Assembly (NCBI GenBank): GCA_963995505.1
Contig: OZ023182.1
Coordinates: forward strand, 4,704,707 to 4,768,706
Reading direction: 5' to 3'
DNA: 64,000 bases
From: Hypericum androsaemum
Taxonomy: Eukaryota; Streptophyta; Magnoliopsida; Malpighiales; Hypericaceae
The number at the start of each line of letters is the position of its first letter. The stretch's first letter is position 1. The notes below the pieces were generated by a model. That model was not told the DNA's origin, ran no database searches, and saw only the letters and a list, made by a program, of their open reading frames with translations. Positions 46,641 to 58,180 of this stretch are shown piece after piece. Made by a program: the position numbers and the translations under genes.

Positions 46641-47141
46641 GGGAAAAGTTCACTAAAGTATCATGTAGTTTCACGCATTGTTACTATAGTACTCTGTGGT
46701 TTGACAGAGGTTTCGAAAAGTGACACTTTTTGTGACAAATTTTTAACCGGGGTTAATTTTTCTAACCTGACCATATACATCAATGTCGTCACATCGTATT
46801 TTTATATCCTAAGTGGCGATGACGTGGCAAAATTACAAAACTGCCACATCGCCAAAATTTTTATAATTAATTTTGGGGGTTTCTAATTAGGGTTAGAAAA
46901 ATAAAGGGATTGAGATTTTATAATTATGCCACATCATCGCCACTTAGGATATAAAAATATGACGTGGTGATGATATGGCATCTATGTGTATGGTCTGGTT
47001 GGAAAAATCAACCCTGGTTAACACTTTGTCACAAAAAGTGTCACTTTTCGAAACCTCTGTCACATAAAAAGAAAAAGTCAAACCACATGGTACTAAGGTA
47101 AAAAAGCATAAAACTATAGGGTACTTTAGTGAACTTTTCTC
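46641..47141. mobile_element. MULE C, short foldback element abutting A
   Basis: Ends GGGAAAAGTTCACTAAAGTA and (reversed) GAGAAAAGTTCACTAAAGTA. The arms (about 200 bp) include GTGACACTTTTTGTGACAAA and a mirrored ATCGCCACTTAGGATATAAA. The 9-bp flank TTAATATA-type sequence is TTAAATATA at 46632-46640 and 47142-47150, the first of which is also the right target copy of element A. Confidence 0.88.
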
Positions 47142-47150
47142 TTAAATATA

Positions 47151-47744
47151 TGTTGAGAGATTTACCATCTCTTATCATTTTTAACTTGAATTAGTCTATT
47201 GTCCGCGTACGCTCTAGACAAAAAAATATAGTTCCGAGATCGAAGGTTTAATTGGCTGACGTGTTTAATTAGTTATTTTAAAATGAAAACGAAGATTTGT
47301 GTACCTGTTCTGTTCCTCGTCTACTTCAATATGAAAAAAATGAAATTTTCTTTTTCAAAAACGAAATAGGTTTAATCCAACCATACTTAATCAGTACCTC
47401 TTCCACGGGAAAAGAAGAAAGGAAAAGAAACCCATACATGTTCCTTGTAACTTCCGCCGAACAAAATGTTGCAAAACTCGAGAATTTTGAGTACTGAATA
47501 CCGCCATTTCTTCTGCAGCATTTAAAAGTTTTGTCATGCTAGCTCCAGCTTCGGACAATTCCGTGGTTCAATTCGACACGTCTAATTAATATTTATGCAA
47601 ATATTTTAGTAAATTAAGTTTAGTTCATGTACATTTCACATGACAAAGTCAAGAATTGACATTTTAGACTTTCAAATTCACAAAAATATTAAAAATTATA
47701 ATAATATTTCAAAATAGCTTCCGTCCGCTAATTAATTACCATTT
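47151..47744. other. AT-rich spacer
   Basis: No gene was recognised. A 66-codon open frame (47297-47497) has no domain. Confidence 0.4.
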
Positions 47745-48415
47745 TGTTGGGAACCGAGAGGACCCACAATACACCCACAAGCACACAAACGAACCACAAT
47801 CACAATGAGAAGAACAAGCTCACAACAAACACAAAAGGAAAAGCACAAGAGGAGAGGCAATATTTGACGATTTATGTCCGGGGGCGTACCAAGCCAGGAG
47901 AGATTTTACTATGCACTTGTGTTTCACACACACTATAAGAGAAAGCCACATTTAGCACTCGCACTCACCTAGGGTTTATCTCTTTTCTCTCTAGCCACAC
48001 ACAATGACCTCACACTCTCACTCTTGGAAGTTACAAAGGAGTTACACGGGGTATTTATAGAGCCAATAACCCTAGGAAGCAAAAGCAACACGCAAGGGCA
48101 TTGTTGTCCAAGTTCAGGGGAAAGTTCAAAGGCCAAACGCGGGCTGGGCGGCGTCCGCCGGCCAGCATTAAGTTTGAGGCTGATTTTCAGCTCGGCATTC
48201 GCCGGCTTTGGGGCAGTCGCCGCCCTTCACAAATTCCAGGGGCTGACAGCTGCCAGGGAGGTGGCACCCGCCAGGGCTGTTGCCTCACGCTTCATTCGCC
48301 TTTTCGCCTCGACTTCTCGGCTTCGTCTCTTGACCCGAATGATCTCCCGACCATCCCTGAGCACCGAATCTATCCGATCAAGTCCCGAACTGCCTCTCAG
48401 GCTCCATATCCAACA
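47745..48415 (-). mobile_element. Solo LTR of a Copia element
   Basis: 671 bp with ends that read TGTTGG...CCAACA on both strands. On the minus strand a TATA box CTATAAATACCCC (about 48063-48050) is followed by a CA-rich 5' leader-like stretch. Flanks CATTT and TATTT agree at 4 of 5 bases. No internal retrotransposon sequence remains, as expected after recombination between two LTRs. Confidence 0.7.
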
Positions 48416-49685
48416 TATTTCTGGTTCTTTCGTAAATAGTAGAGAAAGGAGAGAGTCTATTATGTGCATAGTTTTAAAAAATATGGTCAGACCAGTGGTC
48501 GGACGGGTCAGACAACGAATTATTCAAAAGAGCGGCCCATTTTTAGGGATAAAAATGGACTCTGGTCGGATCGCCTAAAATTCGGTCGGACCGGGCGGTT
48601 CGCGCTAGTTTTTGACTGGGACTGCCCGGTCTGACGGAAGGACACGCGGAGAAAGTGACACACTGAGAGTTATTTTAACTGTTGTCAAATTAATTTATTT
48701 ATTTTTGTCAATTTTATATAAGTATAAAAAATATAAAATTGTAATTGCTAAATATACTAAATCATATATATTGCGTGAATATAGTAAAATTTTGCTATGG
48801 AGAGAGACGATAACTATGAGACGCACGATTGATAATGCGTCAAGAAGATAAGCTTACCACTCGTTTATTTTCCTAAAATATACAAAACTTGTGCAGTTAA
48901 CTTTCTCGTTTCTTTATTTTTTTCCATCCTTCCTTTGCTTTGTTTGAAGATGACGGGCCCCCACCTCGTGTGGTTTTCTTAGTTGGGAGTTACGAAGTGG
49001 ATCCTGACTCTAAAATCCATTTTGTCAAAACTGGGCTGTGCATATGGGGCCCGCTTGCTTACGTCTCGTCATAGGATTTCCCCTTGTTCTTCTTACCTTT
49101 TTTTTAGGATTCCTTGTTCTTCTTACGGGTCCCAATCCGCCACCAAATTGGATCATGACCCGATCCGGGAAATCACTCTTCGTATCCAACTGGAACAAGT
49201 TACAGTAAGTTAAAAAAAATTTAAATCAAGTGGTAATAACTTTTTCTAATTAACCAAGAAGTTATTATAGGTTGGGTTGTACTAACATTTTTCAATTAAC
49301 GAATGGTGGATTTATAGAACATAATAAAAGCAACTAATTTAATTTTTTTTGAACCACTGGCCATCTGCTTGGGCTTTGGTTCGACTTTTATGCAACTCGT
49401 TGGGCCTTCGTCTTCACAAGGCCGATCGGCAAGAGAATTATTGGCCCAGCGAACCAACCACAAAGGTGGAAGTGGGCTATTGGGCCCTACGTTTCGTAAC
49501 CCTAGACCTTGTTAATCGAGATGGAGTCTTGTTTCCTCCTTTGTCCCATAATGATTAGGGGCGAGTTTATGTCAGTTTTCCGATTTTGATCGATTAAATA
49601 AAACATGTCACTAACATAATTTATTCATAGAATTCTAAAACAGACACGTTTCACAACTTAAAAAGTTTTGCAGTTTCACGGTTTT
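48416..49685. other. Spacer, possibly with an old DNA-transposon fragment
   Basis: A GC-rich patch (48485-48640) with repeated GGTCGGACnGG words resembles the end of a DNA transposon, but no second end or duplication was found. The rest is AT-rich with no gene. Confidence 0.35.
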
Positions 49686-49806
49686 GGGCAAATTACTTTC
49701 AAATCTCTGACCTTTGGTCATCCTCTTCTTAGGGTCCCTGAAAATCCCTCTTTCTTTTCCCTTCTTCTTCCTTCCACTTCATCTTCTTCCTCTAAACCCT
49801 TCTAAC

Positions 49807-50656
49807 TGTTGGGTTGAATGCATATTCAATGCATTTGGCCCAAATTGGAAAGGTCCAAGTGGAAGGCCCAAAGTCAAGTTAAGGAGTGGTTGTGTACCAC
49901 ATTGAATAGAGCAAGGATGATTTCCTTGTTTATAAGGAATTCCTCTCCTTACCTCTCAACCGTCCGAGCACGAGCACGAGCGTGTGCGCATAGCGCATTG
50001 GACGCAGGTCGCAATGGGCGCTTTGTGGCGCACTGGGCGCTTTGTGGCGCACTTCGCGCGTGCGCATTGTCGCGAGGAGCCTTAAGTATTTTGCCCGGGT
50101 CCTGAGAGAGCTGCGCAGCTACCGAAGTGACGAGGAGCTGCGAGCACCTTCAGGATGGCCACCGAAGAGGCGCGAAGGGCAGGAATGTGCAGGAGATTTC
50201 CAGAAGACCGAAGGGGTGCCAGATCCCTCGCGAAAGGGCGCCAGCATAGCCTGGGCGCGCCTGGAAGAATCCAGAAGCCACCGAAGGGCCACGAACACAG
50301 CCAGCCAGCCTGCTGACCAAACGGACGTGTCCCTTCGGGGTGGCTGCTTCCCTGCCCCCTTGCCATTTTCCTTATCCCAGCAGCAAGTGCGTCCATAGCA
50401 TTGTTGTCTTCTCCTCTCCCCCCGTTCTTCACTTCAAGAAAGTCCGTCCGAAAGTTTAGGGTATATAAGAGTTCGCCCAAAAGTTTCGAGATACGTGTGC
50501 AACGTTCTTAGCAGTCGTTGTATCTTGGGGACGATTGTCGTAGCCCGTACCGCACTGAAATATACGGGGCAATCTCGTCTTACGGAAAAAGTGTCCAACA
50601 CTTACCTCGACTGCCGAAGATCCTAATCAAGTACACCAACCCTCCGACCAACAACA
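49807..50656 (+). repeat. 5' LTR of the large Copia
   Basis: 850 bp. Compared with the 3' LTR it lacks a short segment holding CCTATAAATAGG. It has an extra stretch of about 80 bp (about 50413-50495) that holds GGGTATATAAGAG. Confidence 0.93.
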
Positions 50657-50657
50657 A

Positions 50658-50673
50658 TCGTAAGACGAGATTG
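50658..50673 (+). promoter_or_regulatory. Candidate self-complementary primer-binding site
   Basis: TCGTAAGACGAGATTG lies one base after the 5' LTR, where the primer-binding site belongs. It does not start with TGG, so it cannot pair with a tRNA CCA end. It is the exact reverse complement of CAATCTCGTCTTACGA in the 3' LTR (55849-55864), and of 15 of these bases in the 5' LTR (50570-50584). Confidence 0.6.
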
Positions 50674-50684
50674 TGTACTTGAAG

Positions 50685-51488
50685 ATGGCATCGACAAGCT
50701 CAGCACCGGTCCCAGGAACTGTCCACGCTGAAAGGCCGGCCAAGTTCAACGGTACCGAGTTCAAGAGATGGCAACAGAAGATGTTGTTCTACCTGACGAC
50801 GCTCAACCTGATCCAATTCTTGAAGGAAGAGGCTCCGAAGGTGGCAGAAAATGAGGCAGATCAACAGAAGATCAACGCCCTCGATGCATGGAGTCATAGC
50901 GACTTTCTATGCCAGAACTACGTCCTGAATGGACTAGATGACATGCTCTACAACGTCTACGCGGAAGCCAAGACCGCTAAGGAGCTGTGGAGTTCACTAG
51001 AGAAGAAGTACAAAACGCAGGATGCCAAGACGAAGAAATTCATCGTCGGACAATTCCTCGACTTCAAGATGGTGGACTCCAAGAAGGTCATCGACCAAGT
51101 GCAGAAGTTACAGCTGATCCTTCACGAGATCCAAGCCGAAGGGATGCAACTCAGCGAGTCCTTCCAAGTAGCTGCGATGATCGAGAAGCTCCTCCCGCTC
51201 TGGAAGGACTTCAAGAGCTACCTCAAGCACAAGAGGAAGGACATGGGCCTAGAAGACCTGATCGTGAGACTTAGGATCGAAAAAGACAACCGAAAGTCTA
51301 AAGTCAAGCAAGGCAAGGCCAACTCTGAGACCACCGTGCACCTCGCCGAGGGAAAAAGTGGCAAGAAGAGGAAGAAGACTGGGGATAAGCAGGAGAAGCA
51401 AGAGCCCAAGAAGAAAAAGAATAAGAAGATCAAGGGCGACTGCTACAACTGCGGCAAACCCGGCCACATGGCTAAGGACTGTCGCTAG
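50685..51488 (+). CDS. Copia gag polyprotein part
   Basis: The frame starts [20 protein letters not shown] and runs 267 codons to TAG at 51486-51488. It contains the Copia gag core ([67 protein letters not shown]), a lysine-rich linker and the knuckle [14 protein letters not shown]. The same frame remains open after the stop, so the stop separates gag from the enzymes that normally follow in one frame. Confidence 0.88.
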   Translation: MASTSSAPVPGTVHAERPAKFNGTEFKRWQQKMLFYLTTLNLIQFLKEEAPKVAENEADQQKINALDAWSHSDFLCQNYVLNGLDDMLYNVYAEAKTAKELWSSLEKKYKTQDAKTKKFIVGQFLDFKMVDSKKVIDQVQKLQLILHEIQAEGMQLSESFQVAAMIEKLLPLWKDFKSYLKHKRKDMGLEDLIVRLRIEKDNRKSKVKQGKANSETTVHLAEGKSGKKRKKTGDKQEKQEPKKKKNKKIKGDCYNCGKPGHMAKDCR

Positions 51489-54400
51489 CCAAAAAAGGAC
51501 GACCAAGGAAAGGCTAACCTGGCTGAAGACTTGTCCCAGATGGATCTGTCAGCCGTGGTATTTGAAGCCAACCTGGTGGACAATCTGAGAGAGTGGTTCG
51601 TGGACACAGGAGCTACCCGCCACATATGCTCGGACAAGGAGATGTTCTCGAGCTATATCCCGATCACCGGCCGAAAGCTATTCATGGGAAACTCCGCAAC
51701 GTCCAAGATCGTCGGTCTGAGTAAGGTGGTCCTGAAGCTGACCTCAGGAAAGGAGCTGACCCTCAAGGATGTACTGCATGTCCCGGACATCCGCAAGAAC
51801 TTAGTTTCTGGCTCACTGTTAAGCAAAGTCGGTCTTAAGCTTGTATTTGAAGCTGATAAGTTTGTACTGACCAAAGCGGGTCAATTCATAGGAAAGGGTT
51901 ATCTAGAAAAGGGGCTGTTTAAGATGAATGTAATAACTGTACATCGCACTTTTAACGATGAAAATAAAGTTAACGCTTCTTCTTACTTGGCCGAGTGTTC
52001 TAATTTATGGCATGGTAGATTAGGACACGTAAATTTAAACTCGCTAAAAAAGTTAGTAAGTTTAAATTTATTATCGAATCTAGAGTTCAACCCATCTGAT
52101 AAATGTGAAGTATGTGTGGAGGCTAAAATGACCAAAGCACATTTCCATTCGGTGGAAAGAAGTACTACGCCTTTAGAGTTAATTCATACGGACACTTGCG
52201 ATATGAAACACGTGCAAACTAAAGGCGGGAAGAAATACTTCATCACGTTTATCGATGACTGCACGAGATATTGTTACGTATATCTCCTAAAGGGCAAAGA
52301 CGAAGCTCTTGATGCCTTTAAGAGATATAAGAATGAGGTTGAAAATCAACTCAGCGTGAAACTCAAAATGATCCGAAGTGATCGAGGGGGAGAATATGTA
52401 GCTCCGTTTGATGAACTCTGTCGAGAACATGGCATTATTCATCAGACGACTGCTCCTTACTCACCTCAATCGAATGGCGCAGCTGAACGCAAAAATCAAA
52501 CTCTTAAGGAGATGATGAACGCTATGTTGATTAGCTCGGGCTTACCTCAGAACATGTGGGGGGAAGCTGTGCTCTCAGCTAACCACATTCTATACAAGTT
52601 GTCACACAAGAAAAGGGATAAAACCCCATATGAACTATGGAAAGGAAGGAAGCCTTCCTACGGTTATCTTAAAGTGTGGGGGTGCCTAGCAAATGTCGAA
52701 GTACCTAAGCCTAAGCAGGTGAGAATAGGACCCAAGACCATTGATTGCATCTTTATCGGATATGCGCAAAATAGTAGTGCTTATCGATTTTTGGTGCATA
52801 AATCTGAAAACCCTGAGATAAACGCGGGAATGGTCATAGAATCAAGGAACGCAACGTTCTTTGAGAATAGCTTTCCTAATAAGGAAAGAAAGGAAGCAAG
52901 TCCGAAGAAAAGGGCTCACGAGACTACGCAAGTGTCAAATCAGAAAGATGATGAACCTAGACGTAGTAAACGGACGAAGGTAACCAAATCTTTTGGTCCG
53001 GATTATCTAACCTATGCGTTAGAAGATGAACCCAGGACAATCCAAGAGACATTGTCCAGTCCAGATGCTCCTCTCTGGAAGGAAGCTATCAATAGTGAGA
53101 TAGAATCTATTATGCAAAACCACACGTGGGAAATCGTAGATCTCCCACCGGGCTGCAAACCTTTGGGATGCAGGTGGATCCTAAAAAAGAAATACAAAGC
53201 TGATGGATCAATCGACAAATACAAAGCTCGATTGGTAGCTAAGGGGTTAAAACAGAAGGAGGGATATGATTTCTTTGACGCGTATTCACCGGTCACAAGA
53301 ATCACATCAATTAGAGTACTCATAGCTGTTGCAGCACTCTATAACCTTGAGATCTACCAAATGGACGTAAAAATAGCTTTCCTAAATGGAGAACTGGAAG
53401 AGGAGATATACATGGAGCAACCTGAAGGGTTTGTGGCTCCCGGTTAAGAGCATAAAGTGTATCGACTAGTCAAGTCACTATACGGGCTAAAACAAGCGCC
53501 AAAACAGTGGCACGAGAAATTTGACAAAACAATGCTGTCAAATGGATTTAAGATCAATGAGTGCGATAAATGTGTTTACATTAAGGGCACACCTGAAGCT
53601 TACGTAATTGTATGTCTCTACGTAGATGACTTACTAATTACGGGAAGCAATAAAGAGGTTATTGTGAAAACTAAGAACATGTTAAAGAACCACTTTGACA
53701 TGAAAGATATGGGTCTGGCAGACGTCATACTAGGAATAAAGATTTCTAGGAAAGCTGACGAAATTATCTTGACGCAATCCCACTACGTGGAGAGCGTGCT
53801 CGAAAATTTGAAGCATTTGACAAATCTCCGATTAAGACTCCAGTAGATTTGAATCTACACTTAGCCGAGAATCGAGGGGACCCAGTATCTCAACTGCGGT
53901 ATGCGCAAATTATCGGGAGCTTGATGTATTTAACAACCTGCACTCGTCCCGATATTGCGTACTCAGTTAGTAAACTTAGTAGATTCACAAGTAATCCAGG
54001 GAAGGATCACTGGCTAGCTCTAGAAAGGGTTTTACGGTATTTAAAACATACCATAAAAACTGGCTAGCTCTAGAAAGGGTTTTACGGTATTTAAAACATA
54101 CCATAAACCATGGCATACATTATGCTAAATATCCAGTTGTATTAGAAGGATACAGTGACGCAAACTGGATATCAGACACTAAGGACTCCAAATCTACGAG
54201 TGGATATGTATTCACCATAGGAGGAGGAGCTGTGTCTTGGAAGTCCTCTAAACAAACATGCATAGCTCGATCCACCATGGAGTCGGAGTTTATAGCGCTA
54301 GACAAAGCTGGGGAAGAAGCTGAATGGCTCAGAAACTTCCTAGAGGATATTCCGTGCTGGAGCAAACCGGTGCCTCCCGTATTGATACATTGTGACAGCA

Positions 54401-54618
54401 TGTCTGCAATCGGGAGAGCACAAAGTACATTGTACAACGGAAAGTCTCGACATATCCGTCAGAGACATAATACCGTTAGACAGTTGATCTTTAGTGGGGT
54501 GATCACCATTAATTACGTAAAGTTCAAGGACAACTTAGCTGATCCTTTTACGAAAGGAATCAATAGAGATCAAATGTACAATGCAGTAAGGGGAATGGGA
54601 TTAAAATCCACACACTAA
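51489..54618 (+). pseudogene. Copia protease-integrase-RT-RNase H region, broken
   Basis: In order: protease ([13 protein letters not shown]); pre-integrase zinc region ([26 protein letters not shown]); integrase core with [14 protein letters not shown] and [15 protein letters not shown] start ([59 protein letters not shown]). A TAA lies at 53445-53447. RT continues with SLYGLKQAPKQWHEKF and the catalytic YVDDLLI. A one-base frameshift lies near 53805, and a 50-bp tandem duplication (54011-54060 and 54061-54110) shifts the frame again before RNase H ([35 protein letters not shown]). All expected domains are present, but no single frame covers them. Confidence 0.92.
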
Positions 54619-55161
54619 AGAACGTCCATAGCGGTAACTCAACCATGATGAGTGGAGATCCCACAAACTTGATTCAATGAGACAACTAAGTTATGGAGGG
54701 TTCAGTTAATCACCTGGAACCTATCTCATTCTCAGAAGCTGCCCAGGTATTAACCTGCAGAGGTGTGGTAAGGTTAAGCATTACGCTTTTAATGATTCCT
54801 ATACCTTGATAAAGGTGGAGTATGGCAGGATACTCCTGATAGGAGATCACCCATGTAAGTTTGAAGTGAGGCCGCTTCAAATGGGAAAAACACTTATGAA
54901 TCCAAGATACGGTCCATGGCCGAAACGGACACAACCTGAGAACTCAAATATACTAGGGTTATTACTGTGTAAATGTTATTGTCTTGGTTTACGCCAAAAG
55001 CTGACGGTTCAAGACATCACATTCACCGAGCAGCGAGTAAATCCGATAACATATTACTAGAGAAGGTTCAAAGCCACAAGCTACCTGTCTCGATGCAATA
55101 ATAACACGTCAGAACTTTCGATTAGAGTCTGCATGCATTAATCATCATTCATGTGGGGGAT

Positions 55162-55935
55162 TGTTGGGTTGAATGCATATTCAATGCATTTGGCCCAAAT
55201 TGGAAAGGCCCAAGTGGAAGGCCCAAAGTCAAGTTAAGGAGTGGTTGTGTACCACATTGAATAGAGCAAGGAGGATTTCCTTGTTTATAAGGAATTTCTC
55301 TCCTTACCTCTCAACATGATTGACTACCCAAAAGCTGACCCACCGCTAGCTCGCACCGTCCGAGCACGCGCATGCGCGTGCGTGTGGCGCATTGGACGCA
55401 GGTCGCAATGGGCACTTTGTGGCGCACTTGGCACTTCGCACATGCGCATCATCGCGAGGAGCTGGAGGAGCCTTAAGTATTTTTGGCCACCGAAGGGCAG
55501 GAATGTGCAGGAGATTTCCAGAAGGCCGAAGGGGTGCGAGATCCCTCGCGAAAGGGCGCCAGCACAGCCTAGGCGCACCTGGAAGGATCCAGAAGCCACC
55601 GAAAGGCCACGAGCACAGCCAGCCAGCCTGCTGACCGAACAGACGCGTCCCTTTGGGGTGGCTGCTTCCCTGCCTCCTCCAGCCTATAAATAGGCCTGCC
55701 CCCTTGCCATTTTCCTTATCCCAGCAGCAAGTGCGTCCATAGCATTGTTGTCTTCGAGATACGTGTGCAACGTTCTTGGAAACGCCCTAACAGTCGTTGT
55801 ATCTTGGGGACGATTGCCGTAGCCCGTACCGCACTGAAATATACGGGGCAATCTCGTCTTACGAAGAAAGTGTCCAACACTTGCCTCGACTGCCGAAGAT
55901 CCTAATCAAGTACACCAACCCTCCGACCAACAACA
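55162..55935 (+). repeat. 3' LTR of the large Copia
   Basis: 774 bp. A TATA box CCTATAAATAGG lies near 55684-55695. It contains CAATCTCGTCTTACGA at 55849-55864, which pairs with the candidate primer-binding site. Confidence 0.93.
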
Positions 55936-56048
55936 CTAACATTCAACTAAAATTCAAACATAAATTTTCATAACTAAAATTAAAATTAATTAGAGAATCA
56001 AAACTTAAAAAACCCAAATTTTACTAACATCATTTGAATTAGATTAAA

Positions 56049-56680
56049 GTGCAGCTCCACCATAAACTGGACACCATCATTTCCTTCTCTTTTCTCTCTC
56101 TTCCCATTCAACTAATCGGTCTTCTCTTCTCCTACCTACTCGCCAAGTTCATCTCCGTCGTCATCTCCTTCAAGGACGACAACCTCTCCATCTCCCAGCG
56201 CCATCACGATGCCATTTTTGTCGAGGCACGGCCTCCCCACTCCGCCCCACACGGCGAGGCAGATTCGATGGTGATGGAGCATAGAAGCGTCCGAAACGAC
56301 GAAGGAGGCAGCGACGGCGACAACGCCCTGGGTGCCGATGACTGGAACCATCAGCGCCGACAAGTTCGAAACCCCCGAGGAGGTTCAGACCCAAACGACG
56401 TCGTCTTCCGACACAACAAACCCTAACAGCTACGAGGCCTTCGATATCGAAAGATCCTCGTCGACAAGCCCGACCTCTCGGCCCGCTATCTCCGATTGGG
56501 ACGACCAGCGGGCCCACTGGCTCCGGGAGAACACTAATTTTCCCAATTTCATCGGCCCGAATAAGCCTAGGGTTTTGCTCGTCACCGGATCCTCCCCCAA
56601 GCCCTGCGAGAATTCCGTCGTCGTCGTTTACCTCCTCAAATCTATTAAGAACAAGATCGAGTACTGCCCCCGTCGTTAAT
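56049..56680 (+). pseudogene. Captured N-terminal fragment of a GT34 xyloglucan xylosyltransferase (XXT)
   Basis: The fragment starts near a signal-anchor-like hydrophobic stretch (IISFSFLSLPIQLIGLLFSY). After a frame change near 56330 it reads TISADKFETPEEVQT, then ISDWDDQRAHWLRENTNFPN and FIGPNKPRVLLVTGSSPKPC, ENSV and YLLKSIKNKIEYC. This is the start of the catalytic domain of XXT enzymes, Golgi membrane proteins that add xylose to the xyloglucan backbone. The family's GDH between ENSV and YLLKS is altered here, and the rest of the enzyme, including its DxD site, is absent. It is a captured and decayed piece. Confidence 0.8.
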
Positions 56681-57022
56681 TTTTTTCTTTTTTTTTTCTT
56701 CTGGGTTTGGTTTCTAGTGTCTCTGTATATCTGCAATGCCATGGTTCTTTAACAGGTTCTCGCGAGGAAAGCCAAGAACAAGTACACGTGGAAGGGGTTC
56801 GATGTGCTTTTTTCTGGGTCTATGTTTTTTTTTTGGTGGAATTTTCTGGGTCTATGTTTAATTGGATGTTGTTAGTGTTTAATTAGAAGCGAGAATTATT
56901 CTGGTGTTGGGAAGCGTTTTATAAGGGGTGGAATAAAATTTAACAAGGGAGGGCATTTCAGGTCCAGAGACTCGAGAATGACCAAAAGTCAGAGACTTGA
57001 GAGTAATTTATCCGATGGTTTT

Positions 57023-58171
57023 TGTCAAATTATACACACCGCTATTAACGATTTCGTTAAGCAAGGGAGGTCCAAGTATCAGAAATTTAAAATCACGAAA
57101 TCTTGATTTGTCATCTGCTTTGTGGACATAACATGTCTCCTGTCAATTTCTGGGATTTTAAAGCAAGATCGTGAAAGTAAGGGGAATTTGACATTGACCC
57201 CTCCATGTACCAAGGCTGTCTTCGGAAGGTGGCACTCTTATGTAGCAAGTGATTAATTTTGAATGGAGAAGTTAGAATTGACTTCTTCACATACTATTTA
57301 ATACAATTTTTTATAGAATTGACTTCTTCACATACTATTTAATACAATTTTTTAATCTCATTTCGCTATCAGAGCAATTTGGGATTTAAAACAATAAAAG
57401 ACATTTGCATTATTTTAAAATATACCATATTGTAGGGTCCAAAGTTACTTGTCATCTCTCATTTACGAATAACGGTCAGCGTCACAGACGGGGAAAAAGA
57501 TCGAAGTATGTGCAATCATCTCTTTTTTTTTTACTTTTTTAGGTCTAATATTGAGAATAGTTTTCACCTAGAGGGAAAAACTACCTTCTATGTAGATATA
57601 ATTTAAATATTAATACTTGTCACGCACAAAAAAATCGCTATAACTCAGTGGCTCCAACATATTTTATCAAAGTTGACATTGTTCTATCTTAACTAATATA
57701 TTTAGAATATGAATTATTAAAAATATAAATATGTTAAATATTTATCAACAAAATTTTGTCACTTTTAAAATTTCATATTCAAATCAAATCTTTACCACCT
57801 TTAAATTAAGATGACTTTTTGTCATAAAATTTCTGTCACCTTTTAAATCTCGTATTCAAATCAAATCTTTACCACCTTTAAACTTTCTTCTCTCTTACGG
57901 TTGGGACTTGCAACTTAGCACTCCCTCTCCCTCTAAAAAAAAAAGAATAATCGACTTCAACCGACAATCTCCATTGTAACTTCGAGAGGATTCTTAATTC
58001 CAATATTATTTAAGCTTTTTCGTTTGGCTTACCCATCTAACATTTTCTGTTTTCTATTTTGGTGGAAAAGAAACATAAACTCACTTATAAAATAAAATTG
58101 TATTGTATTACTTCTCTAAAGAGTCCCCGAAAACTACATCCAATGTACATCAAGTACAAGTAGCAAAGGTA
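57023..58171. other. AT-rich spacer with short tandem duplications
   Basis: A 41-bp unit starting TAGAATTGACTTCTTCACAT is tandemly doubled at about 57273-57353. Near 57770-57890 a segment with ATTCAAATCAAATCTTTACC occurs twice. No gene was seen. Confidence 0.6.
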
Positions 58172-58180
58172 TACGATAAA

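Larger units (their letters stand above)
49807..55935 (+). mobile_element. Nearly full-length Copia retrotransposon with unusual primer-binding site
   Basis: LTRs 49807-50656 and 55162-55935 begin TGTTGGGTTGAATG and end CCAACAACA. A perfect 5-bp duplication CTAAC lies at 49802-49806 and 55936-55940. Internal order is gag, protease, integrase, reverse transcriptase, RNase H, as in Ty1/Copia. The purine tract TGTGGGGGAT precedes the 3' LTR. Coding is broken by two stops, a frameshift and a 50-bp duplication, so the copy is inactive. No sequence like the initiator tRNA-Met site follows the 5' LTR. Confidence 0.95.
49686..57013. mobile_element. MULE D (Pack-MULE with XXT fragment), split by a Copia element
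   Basis: The left end GGGCAAATTACTTTCAAATC and right end (reversed) GGATAAATTACTCTCAAGTC continue in parallel through TCTCTGACnTTTGGTCAT. Flanks CACGGTTTT (49677-49685) and GATGGTTTT (57014-57022) match at 7 of 9. Without the Copia insertion (49807-55935 plus one target copy) the element would be about 1.2 kb. Its interior carries a fragment of a GT34 gene (56049-56680). Confidence 0.78.

Noticed and set aside
48485..48640. DNA-transposon end with GGTCGGACnGG motifs
   Set aside because: No matching opposite end or target duplication was found, so I kept it only as a note in the spacer entry.
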